Part shown: positions 43,731 to 54,244 of the stretch, piece by piece
Layout: each line of letters opens with the position of its first letter
Numbering within the stretch: position 1 is the stretch's first letter
Source: Prorocentrum cordatum
Taxonomy: Eukaryota > Sar > Dinophyceae > Prorocentrales > Prorocentraceae
DNA length: 64,000 nt
Reading direction: 5' to 3'
Assembly: GCA_963575745.1 (NCBI GenBank)
Contig: CAUYUJ010021660.1
Location: 199,712-263,711 of the forward strand
The notes under the pieces: model-generated
Seen by the model: only the letters and a program-made list of their open reading frames with translations
Databases searched by the model: none
What the model was told of the DNA's origin: nothing
Program-made: the position numbers and the translations under genes

Positions 43731-45062
43731 AGAGGATGGCGGGGGTTGGCGATACAGGCCCTATTGGGATGGTGTAAATTCATAGTTCGGATGGACGATG
43801 GGACAGAATCATATGTAAATTGCATTGCCAAGATGGGATGGGATAGTCCCAGAGGTGGGGTCTAATTTATTTGTTAGAAAGGGGAAAACCTATGTGGTGC
43901 AATAGGTTTTCGCCCATGAGTTGACACATCCCATGCTCTTGTACACATCCCACCCAGCCACCCGCAACTTGGTTTGCAAAAGTATCAGGCGTTGGCGATT
44001 GCGGTGCAGGGATGGCGTTGGCTGGTGCATCTGGGGCCGCGCCAACCCTAGTACGCGCGCGCAGCGGCCAGCTAATTTGGCGCCACCGACGCGGCCGCGG
44101 GTGGCGCTGACCGCTGGGCGCATCCCAGCGGGCACTTCAGTGCGAGTCGGCGACTTGGGGCGCGGTCTCATGGCAACGCCGACTGCGGTAAACACGATGA
44201 TGATCTTAGCGATGCTGGTGGCGATGTTCGGACCGACGAAGGCGCGGCCAGTGCGGGCGCCGATGCTGATCACGCCGATGACGATGACGGCGCCCTCGCG
44301 TCTGTCATGCAGGTTTTGCATAAAAATTCGATATGCGCGCGCGGCCGGCGCGCGAGGGTGGCCCGCATGGTATGATTTGACACGGATCGTGCCCCCCCAG
44401 CACGTGCGCAAGGGCGTGCGAATCATGTCGGCATGTGGCGCCAGAGGCCTGTTTGGCAACATTCAATGAGCATGCTGCTTTTTTGTTAAAGAATGATAAA
44501 ACATAAGCAAGAGCGCGCGCAAAGTTTTTTGACAATTGATGTTGCAAAACCATTTTTTTTTTTTTTTTTTTGTTTTTTTTTTTTTTTTTTTTTTTTTTTT
44601 GTTTTTTTTTTTTTTTGTTTTTTTGTCATTCGGTTCTTTGAAATCGCAATGTTTTGCTGTATATATGTTTTAGAACAAGAATTCGGCATGCGCGCGCAAC
44701 GACGCGCGCGTGCGCCCTTCGTCTCGTTTTTCGTGCGCACGTCGTCCCCCGTTTTTTGCAAAAAAGAATCTTGCGACGGCACGCGCGCAACGGCGTTCGA
44801 ACGATTTCGACTTGCGCGCGCGCGAAGCCCGTTCGGTAGTATTTCTTGCTGAACATGTTGAGCATCCCAGTTTTTTTGGCAAATCGCATGGGCGCGCGCG
44901 CGTTTTTTTGAACATCCGTGTTGCGAAACCTTGTACTGTTATATGTTTGTTTGGCATTTGATTTGGAAACCCTTCCGAACCCGACGATTTTTGACAGATT
45001 TCGGCATGAGCGCGCGACGACGCACGCGTGTGCACTTTGTCTTATTTTCTGCACAAGGTTTA
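43731..45062. repeat. Higher-order repeat unit E (R3, long R1, R2)
   Basis: R3 43735-43910 (GGCGATACAGGCCCTATTGG, GGATGGACGATGGGACAGAA); long R1 43915-44465; R2 44470-45060 with a T-rich tract at 44551-44625 and two R2 cores (CATGCGCGCGCAACGACGCG; GTTGCGAAACCTTGTACTGT). Confidence 0.82.
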
Positions 45063-45094
45063 TCATCTCACAGAGAATCTACGCGGTGCAAACT

Positions 45095-45245
45095 ATGCGT
45101 GGCGACGGTGCGGCGACGGCGGCGGCAACGGCGGCGACGGGCGGCACGGACGGCGACGGCCGCCCCTGGTCCCGAGACGAGCGGCGGCGACAAACGACGA
45201 CGGGCGGCACCGCCCGCAAAAGCCGCCCCTGGTCCCGACATGGTT
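45095..45245. repeat. GGCGACGG-rich segment with internal duplication
   Basis: GCCGCCCCTGGTCCCGAGAC (45158) and GCCGCCCCTGGTCCCGACAT (45222) are 64 bp apart, within CGG/CGACGG-rich DNA. Confidence 0.75.
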
Positions 45246-45364
45246 AAGCCGAGTAAGCACTGTTTGGGGAATTGTACGCGGATCCGCGGACAGCGGAACC
45301 CACCCGTGTCAAGATGAACATTTGCCGTCCTGCGTAAGTAGCGTGCGCCAGCGTTTGGTAAACG

Positions 45365-45510
45365 ATGGGAAAGCGCGCGCCGATTTAGGGTCGATTAGCG
45401 TTGGTTAGCGTCGACTAGCGTCGGCTAGCGTCGGTTACCGTCGGCTAGCGCCGGTTCGCGAGAGCCAGTAAGCTGGCATGGAAGGCTCCCATGAATTGCC
45501 ACAGAAGGAG
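45365..45510. repeat. TTAGCGTCGA array plus conserved block, copy 2
   Basis: GGTCGATTAGCGTTGGTTAG then TAGCGTCGACTAGCGTCGGC, leading to GCGAGAGCCAGTAAGCTGGC and GGCTCCCATGAATTGCCACA. It matches 12190-12385 in order and spacing, and the PDZ-like exon begins directly after it. Confidence 0.6.
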
Positions 45511-45760
45511 ACGTGGATGGCGCTGTCATCGCACATGTCTCGCCTGGTGGTCTTCTGCACGAGTGGAATCGTAAAGCCACTGCGCATTCCGTGGAGACGG
45601 GGGATACCATCGTTCGGGTGAACGGTGCCACGGGGTACTGGAGCATCCTCAGCCAGATCAAGAAGATGGGCTCTCTCGACATCGTCGTGCAGAAGGCGGC
45701 GTCGGGGGACGGATCGCGTGGCCAGGCTTCCTTCGAGCACGATGTGGTGACGCAGTGCCT
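45508..45760 (+). CDS. PDZ-like domain exon (partial gene)
   Basis: Reads DGAVIAHVSPGGLLHEWNRK then VETGDTIVRVNGATGYWSIL and SLDIVVQKA. The order GLLHEWN..., a GD.IVRVNG strand and a closing LDIVV strand is the PDZ-like module common in dinoflagellate proteins; here it lacks a classic GLGF loop. There is no in-frame ATG: the open frame reaches back only to a TGA at 45492, so the exon probably begins at an AG near 45507-45510. The frame continues to 45917, but similarity stops near 45715. It may share a transcript with the RING exons 450 bp downstream (PDZ then RING); that is inferred from strand and proximity. The role would be protein-protein interaction. Confidence 0.55.
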
Positions 45761-45883
45761 GCAGGGCGATGGGTCCTTGCTGCTCCACCTGCCGCGTCAG
45801 GGCGATGAAGGATGCTGCCTCCCCAGGCCCCCGACGTCATGTTCTTTTCGCAGCGTGGACTCCCGGAGTTGTCGATCCATTCC

Positions 45884-45990
45884 AGGGACGGGCTCTTCAT
45901 CCCGAGTCGTTTTCTGACGCTCCCAGGGTCCAGGTGGGGGCCCCCAGAGGCCGAAAACAGCAGCAGTCTTCCCGCCGTGATTTTTCATGA
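45884..45990. repeat. Dispersed repeat shared with 8455-8575
   Basis: GGGCTCTTCATCCCGAG, GAGGCCGAAA, CTTCCCGCC and TTTTTCATG in the same order as the copy at 8455-8575. Probably intronic here. Confidence 0.6.
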
Positions 45991-45993
45991 CCC

Positions 45994-46140
45994 CAGGGGC
46001 TGGACCTAAACGGTGTTTTTGGCGATTTCGTGGGCCGTTTTCGTTTCGACTTCGTTTTGAGGTAAAGGCGGATTCGAGACAAAAGTGAGGGACAACGAAA
46101 ACAACATGAACACGAAAAACGCCGTTTAGGTTCAGCCCTG
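45994..46140. mobile_element. hAT-like MITE with 8-bp TSD (147 bp)
   Basis: Left end CAGGGGCTGGACCTAAACGG; right end (reverse complement) CAGGGCTGAACCTAAACGGC, followed in both by GTTTTT. Flanks CATGACCC (45986-45993) and CGTGACCC (46141-46148) form a 7/8 duplication; alternatively TGACCCCAG is repeated exactly (45988-45996 and 46143-46151). CAGGG ends and an 8-bp duplication fit the hAT group. It has no coding capacity. Confidence 0.85.
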
Positions 46141-46204
46141 CGTGACCCCAGGATGCTGCCCCGTCGGGTCCGAGACGAGCGTGGTGGCTCTCCCGATCGT
46201 GCGG

Positions 46205-46299
46205 AGCTCGGGGTGCGGCTCGGAGCAGTGCTCCATCTGCCTGGAGGCCTTCCAGGCAGAGGAGAACCTCGTGCAGCTGCCCTGCCGCCACGAGCCTTG
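46205..46299 (+). CDS. RING-H2 finger, first half (exon)
   Basis: Reads GCGSEQCSICLEAFQAEENL then VQLPCRHEP and a TGA at 46297-46299. C-x2-C (CSIC) and the later PC-x-H (CRH) are the first four metal ligands of a RING-H2, which would continue FH.EC..W. The second half lies 650 bp downstream (46940-47047). The frame stops immediately after CRHEP, so either an intron starts around 46290 or the gene is broken. A working protein would be an E3 ubiquitin ligase. Confidence 0.6.
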
Positions 46300-46739
46300 A
46301 GGCTTCTGCGCCACTCCGCCCCGCCCGAGCGGATGATCACAGAGGAGGACTTGAGCGAAGTTTCGAGGTCCGAGGTTTTCGGGCGTTCTCGTTGGTTCTC
46401 GGCGGCTTCCCAGCCTCGGGATACTCTCCAGCAGCTGCCCCCCGTGGAGAGCGTTCCGGAGGCGGACCGCCAGAGGCCCGAGACTTGACCCGACAACCAG
46501 ACGAACGACGAATGGCAGAGGAGGACGAGTCTCCCCCTCCACTTCCACCTTCACCTCCTCGTCCTCACCCTCCTCCTCCACCTCCTCCGACGAGTGTCAG
46601 AGGAGGGCGAGTTGAGACAACGGGAGTTGGCCTTCGGGGAGCCCCCTCGTCGCTGCTGCTGGACTGCGGCTTGAAAAACTTGTCAGTTTTGAGCCCAGGA
46701 GGGGGTGGGGGACTGATTTTGAGTGGATTTGCCCTTGGC

Positions 46740-46820
46740 CCCTCCCCTCCTCCTCCTCCTCCTCCTCCTCCTCCTCCTCTTCCTCCTCCTCCTCCTCCTC
46801 CTCCTCCTCCTCCTCCTCCT
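46740..46820. repeat. (CTC)n microsatellite between RING halves
   Basis: About 80 bp of CTC triplets, inside the segment that separates the two RING halves. Confidence 0.95.
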
Positions 46821-46939
46821 TGACCGGTTTGGGGCCCATCCAGCGCAGACCCCAGGGGCGCGTCCAACCTGCTGGCATGGTCCCGGAGACTCAGACCCTG
46901 CCGCGCATCCTGTCACTCCTTCTGGGTGGGGGGTCGGCG

Positions 46940-47047
46940 GCGTTCCACGCGGAGTGCATGTACAAGTGGCTCCACTGCAGTTCCCAGGGCAGGTGCCCGC
47001 TGTGCAGCAGGCCCGTCTTCAACATCGGGCCCGATGGTGGCTCTTGA
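46940..47047 (+). CDS. RING-H2 finger, second half and C-terminus
   Basis: Reads AFHAECMYKWLHCSSQGRCP then LCSRPVFNIGPDGGS and TGA (47045-47047). FHAEC, the KWL spacing and CPLC supply the remaining RING-H2 ligands. No AG acceptor lies directly before AFH: the nearest upstream AG is at 46893-46894, from which the same frame is open (TLPRILSLLLGGGSA precedes AFH). CCCTGCCGC occurs both at the end of the first half (46280) and just after that AG (46896), which looks like a duplicated intron edge. The exact junction is unresolved, and a frameshifted pseudogene is possible. Confidence 0.6.
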   Translation, partial: AFHAECMYKWLHCSSQGRCPLCSRPVFNIGPDGGS

Positions 47048-47214
47048 GGACACGCTGGCTCTGGGCGCCATTCGCCAGAGGCGGGGGTCGTTCCAGGATC
47101 GCACCGGGCTGAATTCTCTTCCTGGAGACGTACTTACCCTAAGCATCACGAGACTTCGCGAGCTTAAACTCAGGTGCGTGATGGGACCGCATGAATGCAT
47201 CTGTGTGGGCGTGA

Positions 47215-47830
47215 GTGTATGTGTGTGTGTATATGTATGCATGTCTGTCTGTCTGTATGTCTGTCTGTCTGTCTGTCAGTCTGTCAGTCTGTCAGTCTGT
47301 TTGTCTGTGTGTCTGTCTATATGTCTTTCTGCTGTCTGTCTGTCCGTCTGTCTGCATACATGCATCTCATCCATTCATGTATGCATGCATTGATGTAGGT
47401 ATACACGTATGTATGCATGCACGCATGCACGTATGCACGCGTGTATTTGCACACATATAGATATATATATATATGTTTATGTGTACAAGTGTATCTATGT
47501 ATAAGTACACACGCATGTGTAGGTATATGTACATGCACCTGTATATGTATACGTATATGCATATGTACATGTATATGTATTTGTATATGTAGATGTATAT
47601 GTAAATGTATGTGTATATGTCTATGTATATGTGTATGTACATGTATAGGTATATGCATGAGCCTATGAACATGTATTTGTGTATGTATATATGTACGTAT
47701 TCATTTAGTGTATGTATATACGTATGTGCACGCGTGTACATGTATAGTACTATGTCTATGCATATGTAGACATGTGTGTATATGCCGATGCATATGTATG
47801 TACATGTAGATGTTAAACATGTGCACCAAG
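47215..47830. repeat. GTCT then TATG/TGTA microsatellite
   Basis: TGTCTGTCTG (47240-47350) passes into ATGTATATGTA-type repeats to about 47820. Cys/Val/Tyr/Ile/His frames are shadows. Confidence 0.95.
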
Positions 47831-48039
47831 CAACGTGTATACATATCTGGTTGTCCATACGCACATCTATCATCGATCTATCCACCACCTCAGTCAACAA
47901 TTTTCTTCGGTTGTCGGGGCGGGCAAAGGCGATCGGCTGACGAATCTACAGTCTCCCCGAACGATGACGATTCTCTTTGAGTCCTGTGGGGCGGGTAGCT
48001 CTTGGTGCATATAGCGTTGCCCCGCCGTCGCCTCTGTCT

Positions 48040-48180
48040 CCCTCTTTGTCTGTCTCTCTCTCTCTCTTTCTATGTAGCTGTCTCCCTCTTTTTTTTTTTT
48101 TTTTCTCTCTCTCTCTCTCTCTCTCGCTCTCGCTCTCTCCCTCTCCCTCTCCCTTTCCTTCTCCCTCTCCCTCCCTGCCC
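48040..48180. repeat. (CT)n with T run
   Basis: CTCTCT and CCCTCT repeats around TTTTTTTTTTTTTTT at about 48090. Confidence 0.95.
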
Positions 48181-48309
48181 CCCCTGTAGCATTTTCTCAA
48201 CCTTATGGGCCTCTCGAGAGCATTCCAGAACACCTGAGAGCCTGCCAGCTCCCCCCCCGAACTCTCCAAGAGGATTCTACCCCCTGCAACATACAACAAA
48301 CCATCATCG

Positions 48310-48425
48310 AGGAAGAGGAGGAGGAGGAGGAGGAGGCGGAGGAGGAGGAGGAGGAGGAGGAGGAGGAGGAGGAGGGGGAGGGGAGGAGGAGGAGGAGGAG
48401 AAGGAGGAGGAGGAGGGAGGAGGAG
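48310..48425. repeat. (GGA)n microsatellite
   Basis: GGAGGA runs leading directly into the GAT array. Confidence 0.95.
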
Positions 48426-48832
<407 letters not shown>

Positions 48833-48869
48833 ACGAGGAGGAGGATGAGGAGGATCAAAGCTTTCCAGG

Positions 48870-50475
48870 GCCCCCCTTGGGAGCATTCGAGTGCCGTGCA
48901 GATCTGTCTAGAGCCCTCGGCAGTAGGGTGAAATCCCCTGGAGCCGCCTGGGTCATTCCAGAGGCCCTCCAGGGCTGCCTGGGACGTGCAGTGCTCACGA
49001 AACAGTTGCGGTGTCCTCTAGGGCCATCAGGGGCACTCGAGTCTTCTAGATACTTATTGAGCTCTCTAGAGTCCTCGAAAGCTCACGCAAGCATTCGAGA
49101 ACACTCGGGGGCCTGCTAGATCGTTTCAATTACGTCTAAGGGGATTCTTGAGCCTTCTGAGGCATGCAAGAACTCGCCGAAGTTTTTTAGGGCCACTTGG
49201 AACCCTCGAGACCATTCGAGTGCCTCCCAGATCCGTCTAGAGTCCCCGAATTCAGTTTATAATTGTTCGAAAGAAATGCGGTGCCCTCCAGAGCCAACAA
49301 GATCGTTCGAGTCTTCTAGATCCGTCTAGAGCTCTCTTCAGTCCCCTAGAGCTTTCGAGAACACTTTAGAGCACTCCGCCTTCTGATGCATGCATGGTAT
49401 AGCCAAAACTTTCTAGGGCCACGTGGAACCCTCGAGATCACTCGAGTTCCTTGTAGAACCGTGTAGAACTCACGAGAGTTTTTTTGCAATCAGCGGGGGC
49501 CGACTGGATCATTCTAGAAACCCTCTAGCGCTGTCGTCTAGAACTTGCAGGGCTTTCGAACGCATTGCGGTGCCCTCCAGAGCCATCAGGAATATTCGGG
49601 CCTCCAGAGCTCTATACAACCCTTTAGAGCGCCCGAAAGCATTCGAGAGCATTCGATTGCCTGCTGGAACCCCCAAAACCTGCTGAGAGGATCCCATAGC
49701 CATGTGAAGCATGCATGAATTATTCGACGCTTTCTAGGGCCACCTAGAGCCCTCGAGAACACTCGAGTGCAGTCTAGATTTGTCTTGAGCCCTTGACAGC
49801 ATTCGAAAATCCTCTGGGACCTCCTCTTTTAGAGGCTCTGTAGAGCTGTCTAGATCCCAGCGCATTCGAAACCATTGCGGTGCCGTCTAGAATCGTCAAT
49901 AGCGTTCGGGTTTTCTTCTAGAGCTCACTACCGCCCCCTGCAGCGTCCTCAGACCTTCTGGAACACCCTGGAGCCCGCCACTGGAGCATTCTAGACCCGG
50001 GTAAACATGCAGACCGCTCTGAGGCATTCCAGAGCATTTTAGAACCTTCTTGGGGATTCCAGAGCGTGCCAGAGCTCCCCAGCGCCCTCTGCCACCGCAA
50101 GCCTTCCACAGCACACGAGCATCCAATGCAGCCCTCCTGGCTTCCCCTAGTACGGCACTCTAGAGCGATCGAGAGCACTCAACAGCCTGGCAGATCCCTC
50201 CTTGAACTCTATGACGGCGAGTCTAGAACCATCTGGAGCACGCTAGTAACCGTCAAAGCCTTCTAGAGCATCCGAGAGCGCCCGAGAGCATGCGAGTGCC
50301 TAGTAGACCCGTCTAGAAAGCTCTAGACCATTACACATCATCTGGGGCCTTCTGGGTCATTCCAGTGGCCCTCTGGTGCACAGAACCGTCTAAGCATTCG
50401 AAATCATTGTGGTGCCGTGTGGAGCCCTCAGGATCACCCGGGCCTTCCAGATCCTTCTCGAGCTCAGGGGGGGCA
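48870..50475. repeat. Degenerate TCTAGAGC / TTCGAGAGC array, left part
   Basis: About 1.6 kb of words such as CCTCTAGAGCC, TTCTAGAACC, CATTCGAGAGCA and GGTGCCCTCCAGAGCC in loose succession. The same words resume at 52130-52925 after E element 5, so one array has been split by that insertion. Confidence 0.85.
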
Positions 50476-50477
50476 AA

Positions 50478-52075
50478 CTCATATCCTGGCGAAGGAGTCC
50501 ACCATATGCACGTGCGTGTACCGCAAATCAGTCGAGACGAATGAGGGGACCCCTTATGGGGCCATGAATCGCGTGAAGGGTGTGCCGCAATTGGCGGGGC
50601 GCCGCATGTGGATGCTGCCGTTGGGGCCTCGTGCGGAGCCCCTCATGGGGCTACCAAGCGTGTGACTGGTGAGCCGGCATGCGCGGGGAGTCGCATGTGG
50701 ACGCACCCGCTGGGTCCTTCGGTGGCGTTCCCTATGAGGCCACGAAGCGGTGTGCCGAAATGGGCGGGGAGTCGCATGTGGACGTACCCGCTGAGGCCTC
50801 AGGCGGGGCTCCCTATGAGGTCGGGAAGCGTGTGAGGGGTGTGCCGAAATGTTCGGGCGGGCGCACGTGGACGCACCCGACCTTATGTGGGCCCCACATG
50901 GGGCCGCGAAGCGTGTGAGGGGTGTGCGGAAATCGGTGGGTGAAGGTGTTTCGGGGGGGGCGCTTGTGGACGCACCTGCTGAGGCCTTCGGTGGAGTTTA
51001 CTATGGGGCGACGACACGTGTGAGGGGTGTGCCGAGAGGCGCGGGGCGGCCGCGTTCGAACGGTGCCGCCAGGGCCTTCGGTGGGGCTCCCGAGCATGGG
51101 GCCACGAAGCGTGTGAGGGGTGTGCCGACACTGGCGGGGTGTCCGCCTGCGAGCTGTGCCGGTGTGGCCTCACAGGTGGAGCTCCCCACGGGGCCACGAA
51201 GTGTGCGAGGCGTTTGCCGAGATGGGCGGGGCGGTCGCATGTGGCCGCTGCTGCTGGGGCCTCCTTCGGCGGAGCTCCCCGTGGGGCCTTCGAGGCGGCT
51301 GCACGCGGCCAGTGCTGCCGCGACCGAAGGTGGAACTCCCCATGGGGACAGGAAGCGTCTAATGGGTGTGCCGAACCGGGCGTGGCGGCCGCGTGCGGTC
51401 CGTCCCACTGGTCGGGGGTGGACGGAGCCCCCTCCCTGACACGTCGATTAGTGGACTGTCCGCTCTCGGTTCTCGAGAGGGCGCCGCGGCCGTCATTTTC
51501 CAGGCTTGCGCCCGCCAGGTTTGGGCCCGAGGTCGTCTTCACTAAGCCACGTTTTACTAAAGGGGGTTCTGTCCATCCCCGAGCTGGTGGCCTGGGTGGA
51601 GCTCCTTACAAGACCACGAAGCGTGCGAGAGGTGTGCCGAAACGAAAGGGGCGGCCAGAGGCGGCCAGGCCCTCTGAAGCCATCGACGGATCTCCCCATG
51701 TGGCCTCGGAGCGTGCGGAGGGTGTGCCGAACTGTGGGGCAAGGCTGGAGGGATGGGGCTCCGTCCCCCCAACATACTTATACTATGTGTGCGTCGCCCC
51801 CCCCAGGGGCGACGCGCGCACCGAGAAATCTTATAGTATATGCGTCGTGGCGGGCGCTTTCTGGCCACACCGTTCGAAAAGCGATATACTACAAGATGGG
51901 TATACTTTATGTTCGGGTCGGACGCGCGCCTCCAAGGCGGACACATAGTATTAGTATGTCTCTGTGCGTCCCAATGGAGGGGGGAGGAGCGGGAGGAAGC
52001 GAGGAGGAGGACGCGGGGTGGTGCGGATTCACAGCGAGGACCCAACACCACAGGATGGTTGGGAGAACGGCACGT
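50478..52075 (-). mobile_element. E element 5 (inverted), inserted in a degenerate array
   Basis: On + the element begins TCATATCCTGGCGAAGGAGT and ACCATATGCACG (reverse of the right end), continues with TATGGGGCCA.GAAGCGTGTGAG-type units of the E minisatellite to about 51730, and ends GAGGACCCAACACCACAGGA then TGGTTGGGAG, the reverse of the left end. TATACTATGTGTGCGTCGCC and its inverted partner near 51775-51840 lie inside. Flanked on both sides by the TCTAGAGC array. Confidence 0.85.
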
Positions 52076-52129
52076 TGGGATTGTACATCTGTTTGTTTTG
52101 TTTCCCTCCCGCTCTCGGAGTAGACTCGC

Positions 52130-52925
52130 CTAGGGCCCACGAGGGCATTCGGATGCCTCCTAGATCTTTCTGGAACCCTCTATGATATTTGAGAATCATC
52201 CAGAGTCTTCTGGCTATTTCTTCAACCTTCAACAACGCCGTTTCTGCACGACCATCGATTGAAGAAGTGCCAGCGGCTGGAGGCGTACGTCCATACCACG
52301 GCTATGTCTTACATGCGTTTAAACAACCTGGAAACCTATAACGACTTTTGGCATAATGGTTGTGCTCTCTAGTGCCCTTAGGAGCACCCGTGCCTTCTAG
52401 ATCCGTCCAGAACTCTGTAGAGCCCCCAGCAGCATTCTCAAACCTTCTGGGGCCCTCTGAAGCCTTAGAGGGCATTCAAGAGCGTACGAGAACACTTCCA
52501 GGGCACTCTACACCATCGTAGACCCTCTACAACCTTCTCGAAGTTTATAGTTCTCTCCAAAGCTTTCTGTAGCACGCTGCTCCTCTAGAAAGCGTTCCTG
52601 AACCGCCAACATCTTTTAGGGACTTCTACAGAGCGCTTGGACATTGTAGATACCTGTAGGTCACCCAACAACAAGTGGAACATTGAAGGCTTTCCTGAGC
52701 CCTCTGGAGCGTTCTAGAACCGTCTGGGCCCACGTAGAGCCTGGTTGGGTCCTCTGGGGCCGTCTAGAGCTTTCCAGGCCTTTCGAAAGACATTTTGGAG
52801 CTCTCACGAGCCCCCACGAGCCCTCTACATGCCTCTAAGGCCCTTTGAAATGCTTTACTATCTTCTACAGGCCGTCCAGAGCAATCCAGACATACACCAC
52901 ATAACCTTTTAGACCCCTCTAGCAG
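52130..52925. repeat. Degenerate TCTAGAGC / CTTCTGG array, right part
   Basis: Continuation of the array at 48870-50475, with words CCTTCTAGATCC, CCCTCTGGAGC and TTCTAGAACCGTCTGG. Confidence 0.8.
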
Positions 52926-53230
52926 TTCTATTTGGGCGCGGCGCAATCTGTCCAGCGTAGCGGAGTCCCAGTCCAGTGGTGTGGAGGGGGGGGGAGCAAA
53001 CATAACAACACACAACCAATCCGGACGTTTGTGTTTGCTCTTTTTGTGTTTGGCTGCCTCGGACTCACCGACGACCGCCACAGACCGTACAACCTTGCCG
53101 AGTTCTTTAGGGCCGCGTAAAGCATTGCAGAACCATTTTCCCATCGTGTATAGCATCATGCGGAGAACCCTGAACGTTCAAAGGTCGATACCGTCTTTTT
53201 CCCCCAGTCGTATTGGGAAGTCCTAGCGGG
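52926..53230. other. No gene recognised
   Basis: About 300 bp of unique-looking DNA with a GGAGGGGGGGGGAG run at 52983. No domain. Confidence 0.4.
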
Positions 53231-53239
53231 TGGTGCCGC

Positions 53240-53640
53240 CGACCCTGAAGGGGGACGGCGACGACGACGGCGGCGGCGGCGACGACGACGACGACGCTGA
53301 CGCTCTGGAGCCTTTCTTGGGGCTCTCTTGGGAGCCTCTTGGGCTCTGTTGGGGCTTGGGCCAGGGCCGCGGCTGGGGCCGAGGCCGAGGCTGGGGCCAC
53401 GGCCGGGGCTGGGGCCAGAGTCCAGGGGCTGGGGCAGGGGTTCGGGCGCCGGGGCCGGGACCCGGGCTGCGGCCCCCTGGTCTGGGCCGTCCCGGGCCGG
53501 GGCCGGAGCGGGGACCTCAGGGCCAGGGCCGGAGCGGGGGCTGGGGCGCGGGGGAGCAAGGTATCTGGGTGTCGCCCCCCCGGGCCCCCCCCGGGGACCC
53601 CCCAGCTGGTTCCCCTCTGGGACCCCCACCCCCGGCGCGT
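53240..53640. repeat. GACGAC tract and GGCCGGGGCTGGGGCC minisatellite
   Basis: GACGACGACGGCGGCGG at 53250-53300, then GGCCGAGGCTGGGGCCACGG-type units of 12-18 bp to about 53560. Gly/Trp/Arg or Pro/Ala frames are shadows. Confidence 0.85.
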
Positions 53641-53897
53641 AGGAGGGATCAAAGGGAAGGGGCTTCCCTTCGATTCCACTCCGATGTTTTTCGATTTGGC
53701 TCTGGACGGCGCGTGTGAGGAAGAGGGCCCATGCAGATGGAACTGAGGAGGGCGGAGACGACGACTCCGACAGACACGCCCGACTCAAACGGAAAAGCCC
53801 CTCACACACGCCGACAGGGTCGGCGGATTCAGCTGCGTGTAGCGCATGGCGTGGGCCTCTCTTCAGATACTGCGCGCCACGGGGCAGTGCGGTAGAG

Positions 53898-54058
53898 TCA
53901 GGTCGGGCATGTCCTCGTACAGGGGATTTTGGACGAAAAATAAATGATAGTCAAACAATGTTCCCTAAATATCAAAAAATGATAAAGAATCGTCACAGGA
54001 CTTTTTTTGTGTGACTATTTTTGAATTTTCCTCCTGTAGAGGGACAGGCCCGACTTAC
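53898..54058. mobile_element. MITE family M1, copy h (161 bp)
   Basis: Left end TCAGGTCGGGCATGTCCTCG then TACAGGGG; right end CCTCCTGTAGAGGGACAGGC then CCGACTTAC. Flanks CGGTAGAG (53890-53897) and CAGTAGAG (54059-54066) form a 7/8 duplication. The interior has TATCAAAAAATGATAAAGAA. Confidence 0.9.
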
Positions 54059-54169
54059 CAGTAGAGGGGCTGCGGGGCAGGGACTTTTTTTCTCCAAGAA
54101 AATTATATATATATGTATATACACACCATTTCTGAATATTTTTTGGGGGTATTTGGCGGGAATTCTTCA

Positions 54170-54218
54170 TTTTTCGTCCCAAATCCGCCTGTAGGGGGAC
54201 ATGCCCGACCTCAAATTA
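54170..54218. mobile_element. M1 MITE right end, solitary
   Basis: TCCCAAATCCGCCTGTAGGG then GGACATGCCCGACCTCAAAT matches the right end. The preceding AT-rich tract (54090-54170) fits an M1 interior, but no left end is found between it and copy h. Confidence 0.65.
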
Positions 54219-54244
54219 GACGTCAGTCTGCATGCGAAAGCACT

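Noticed and set aside
43890-44462. A 190-residue minus frame in the long R1 module as a repeat-encoded protein
   Set aside because: Related frames in the other two R1 copies share some words, but both strands are similarly open, and starts and ends are not conserved; no motif recognised.
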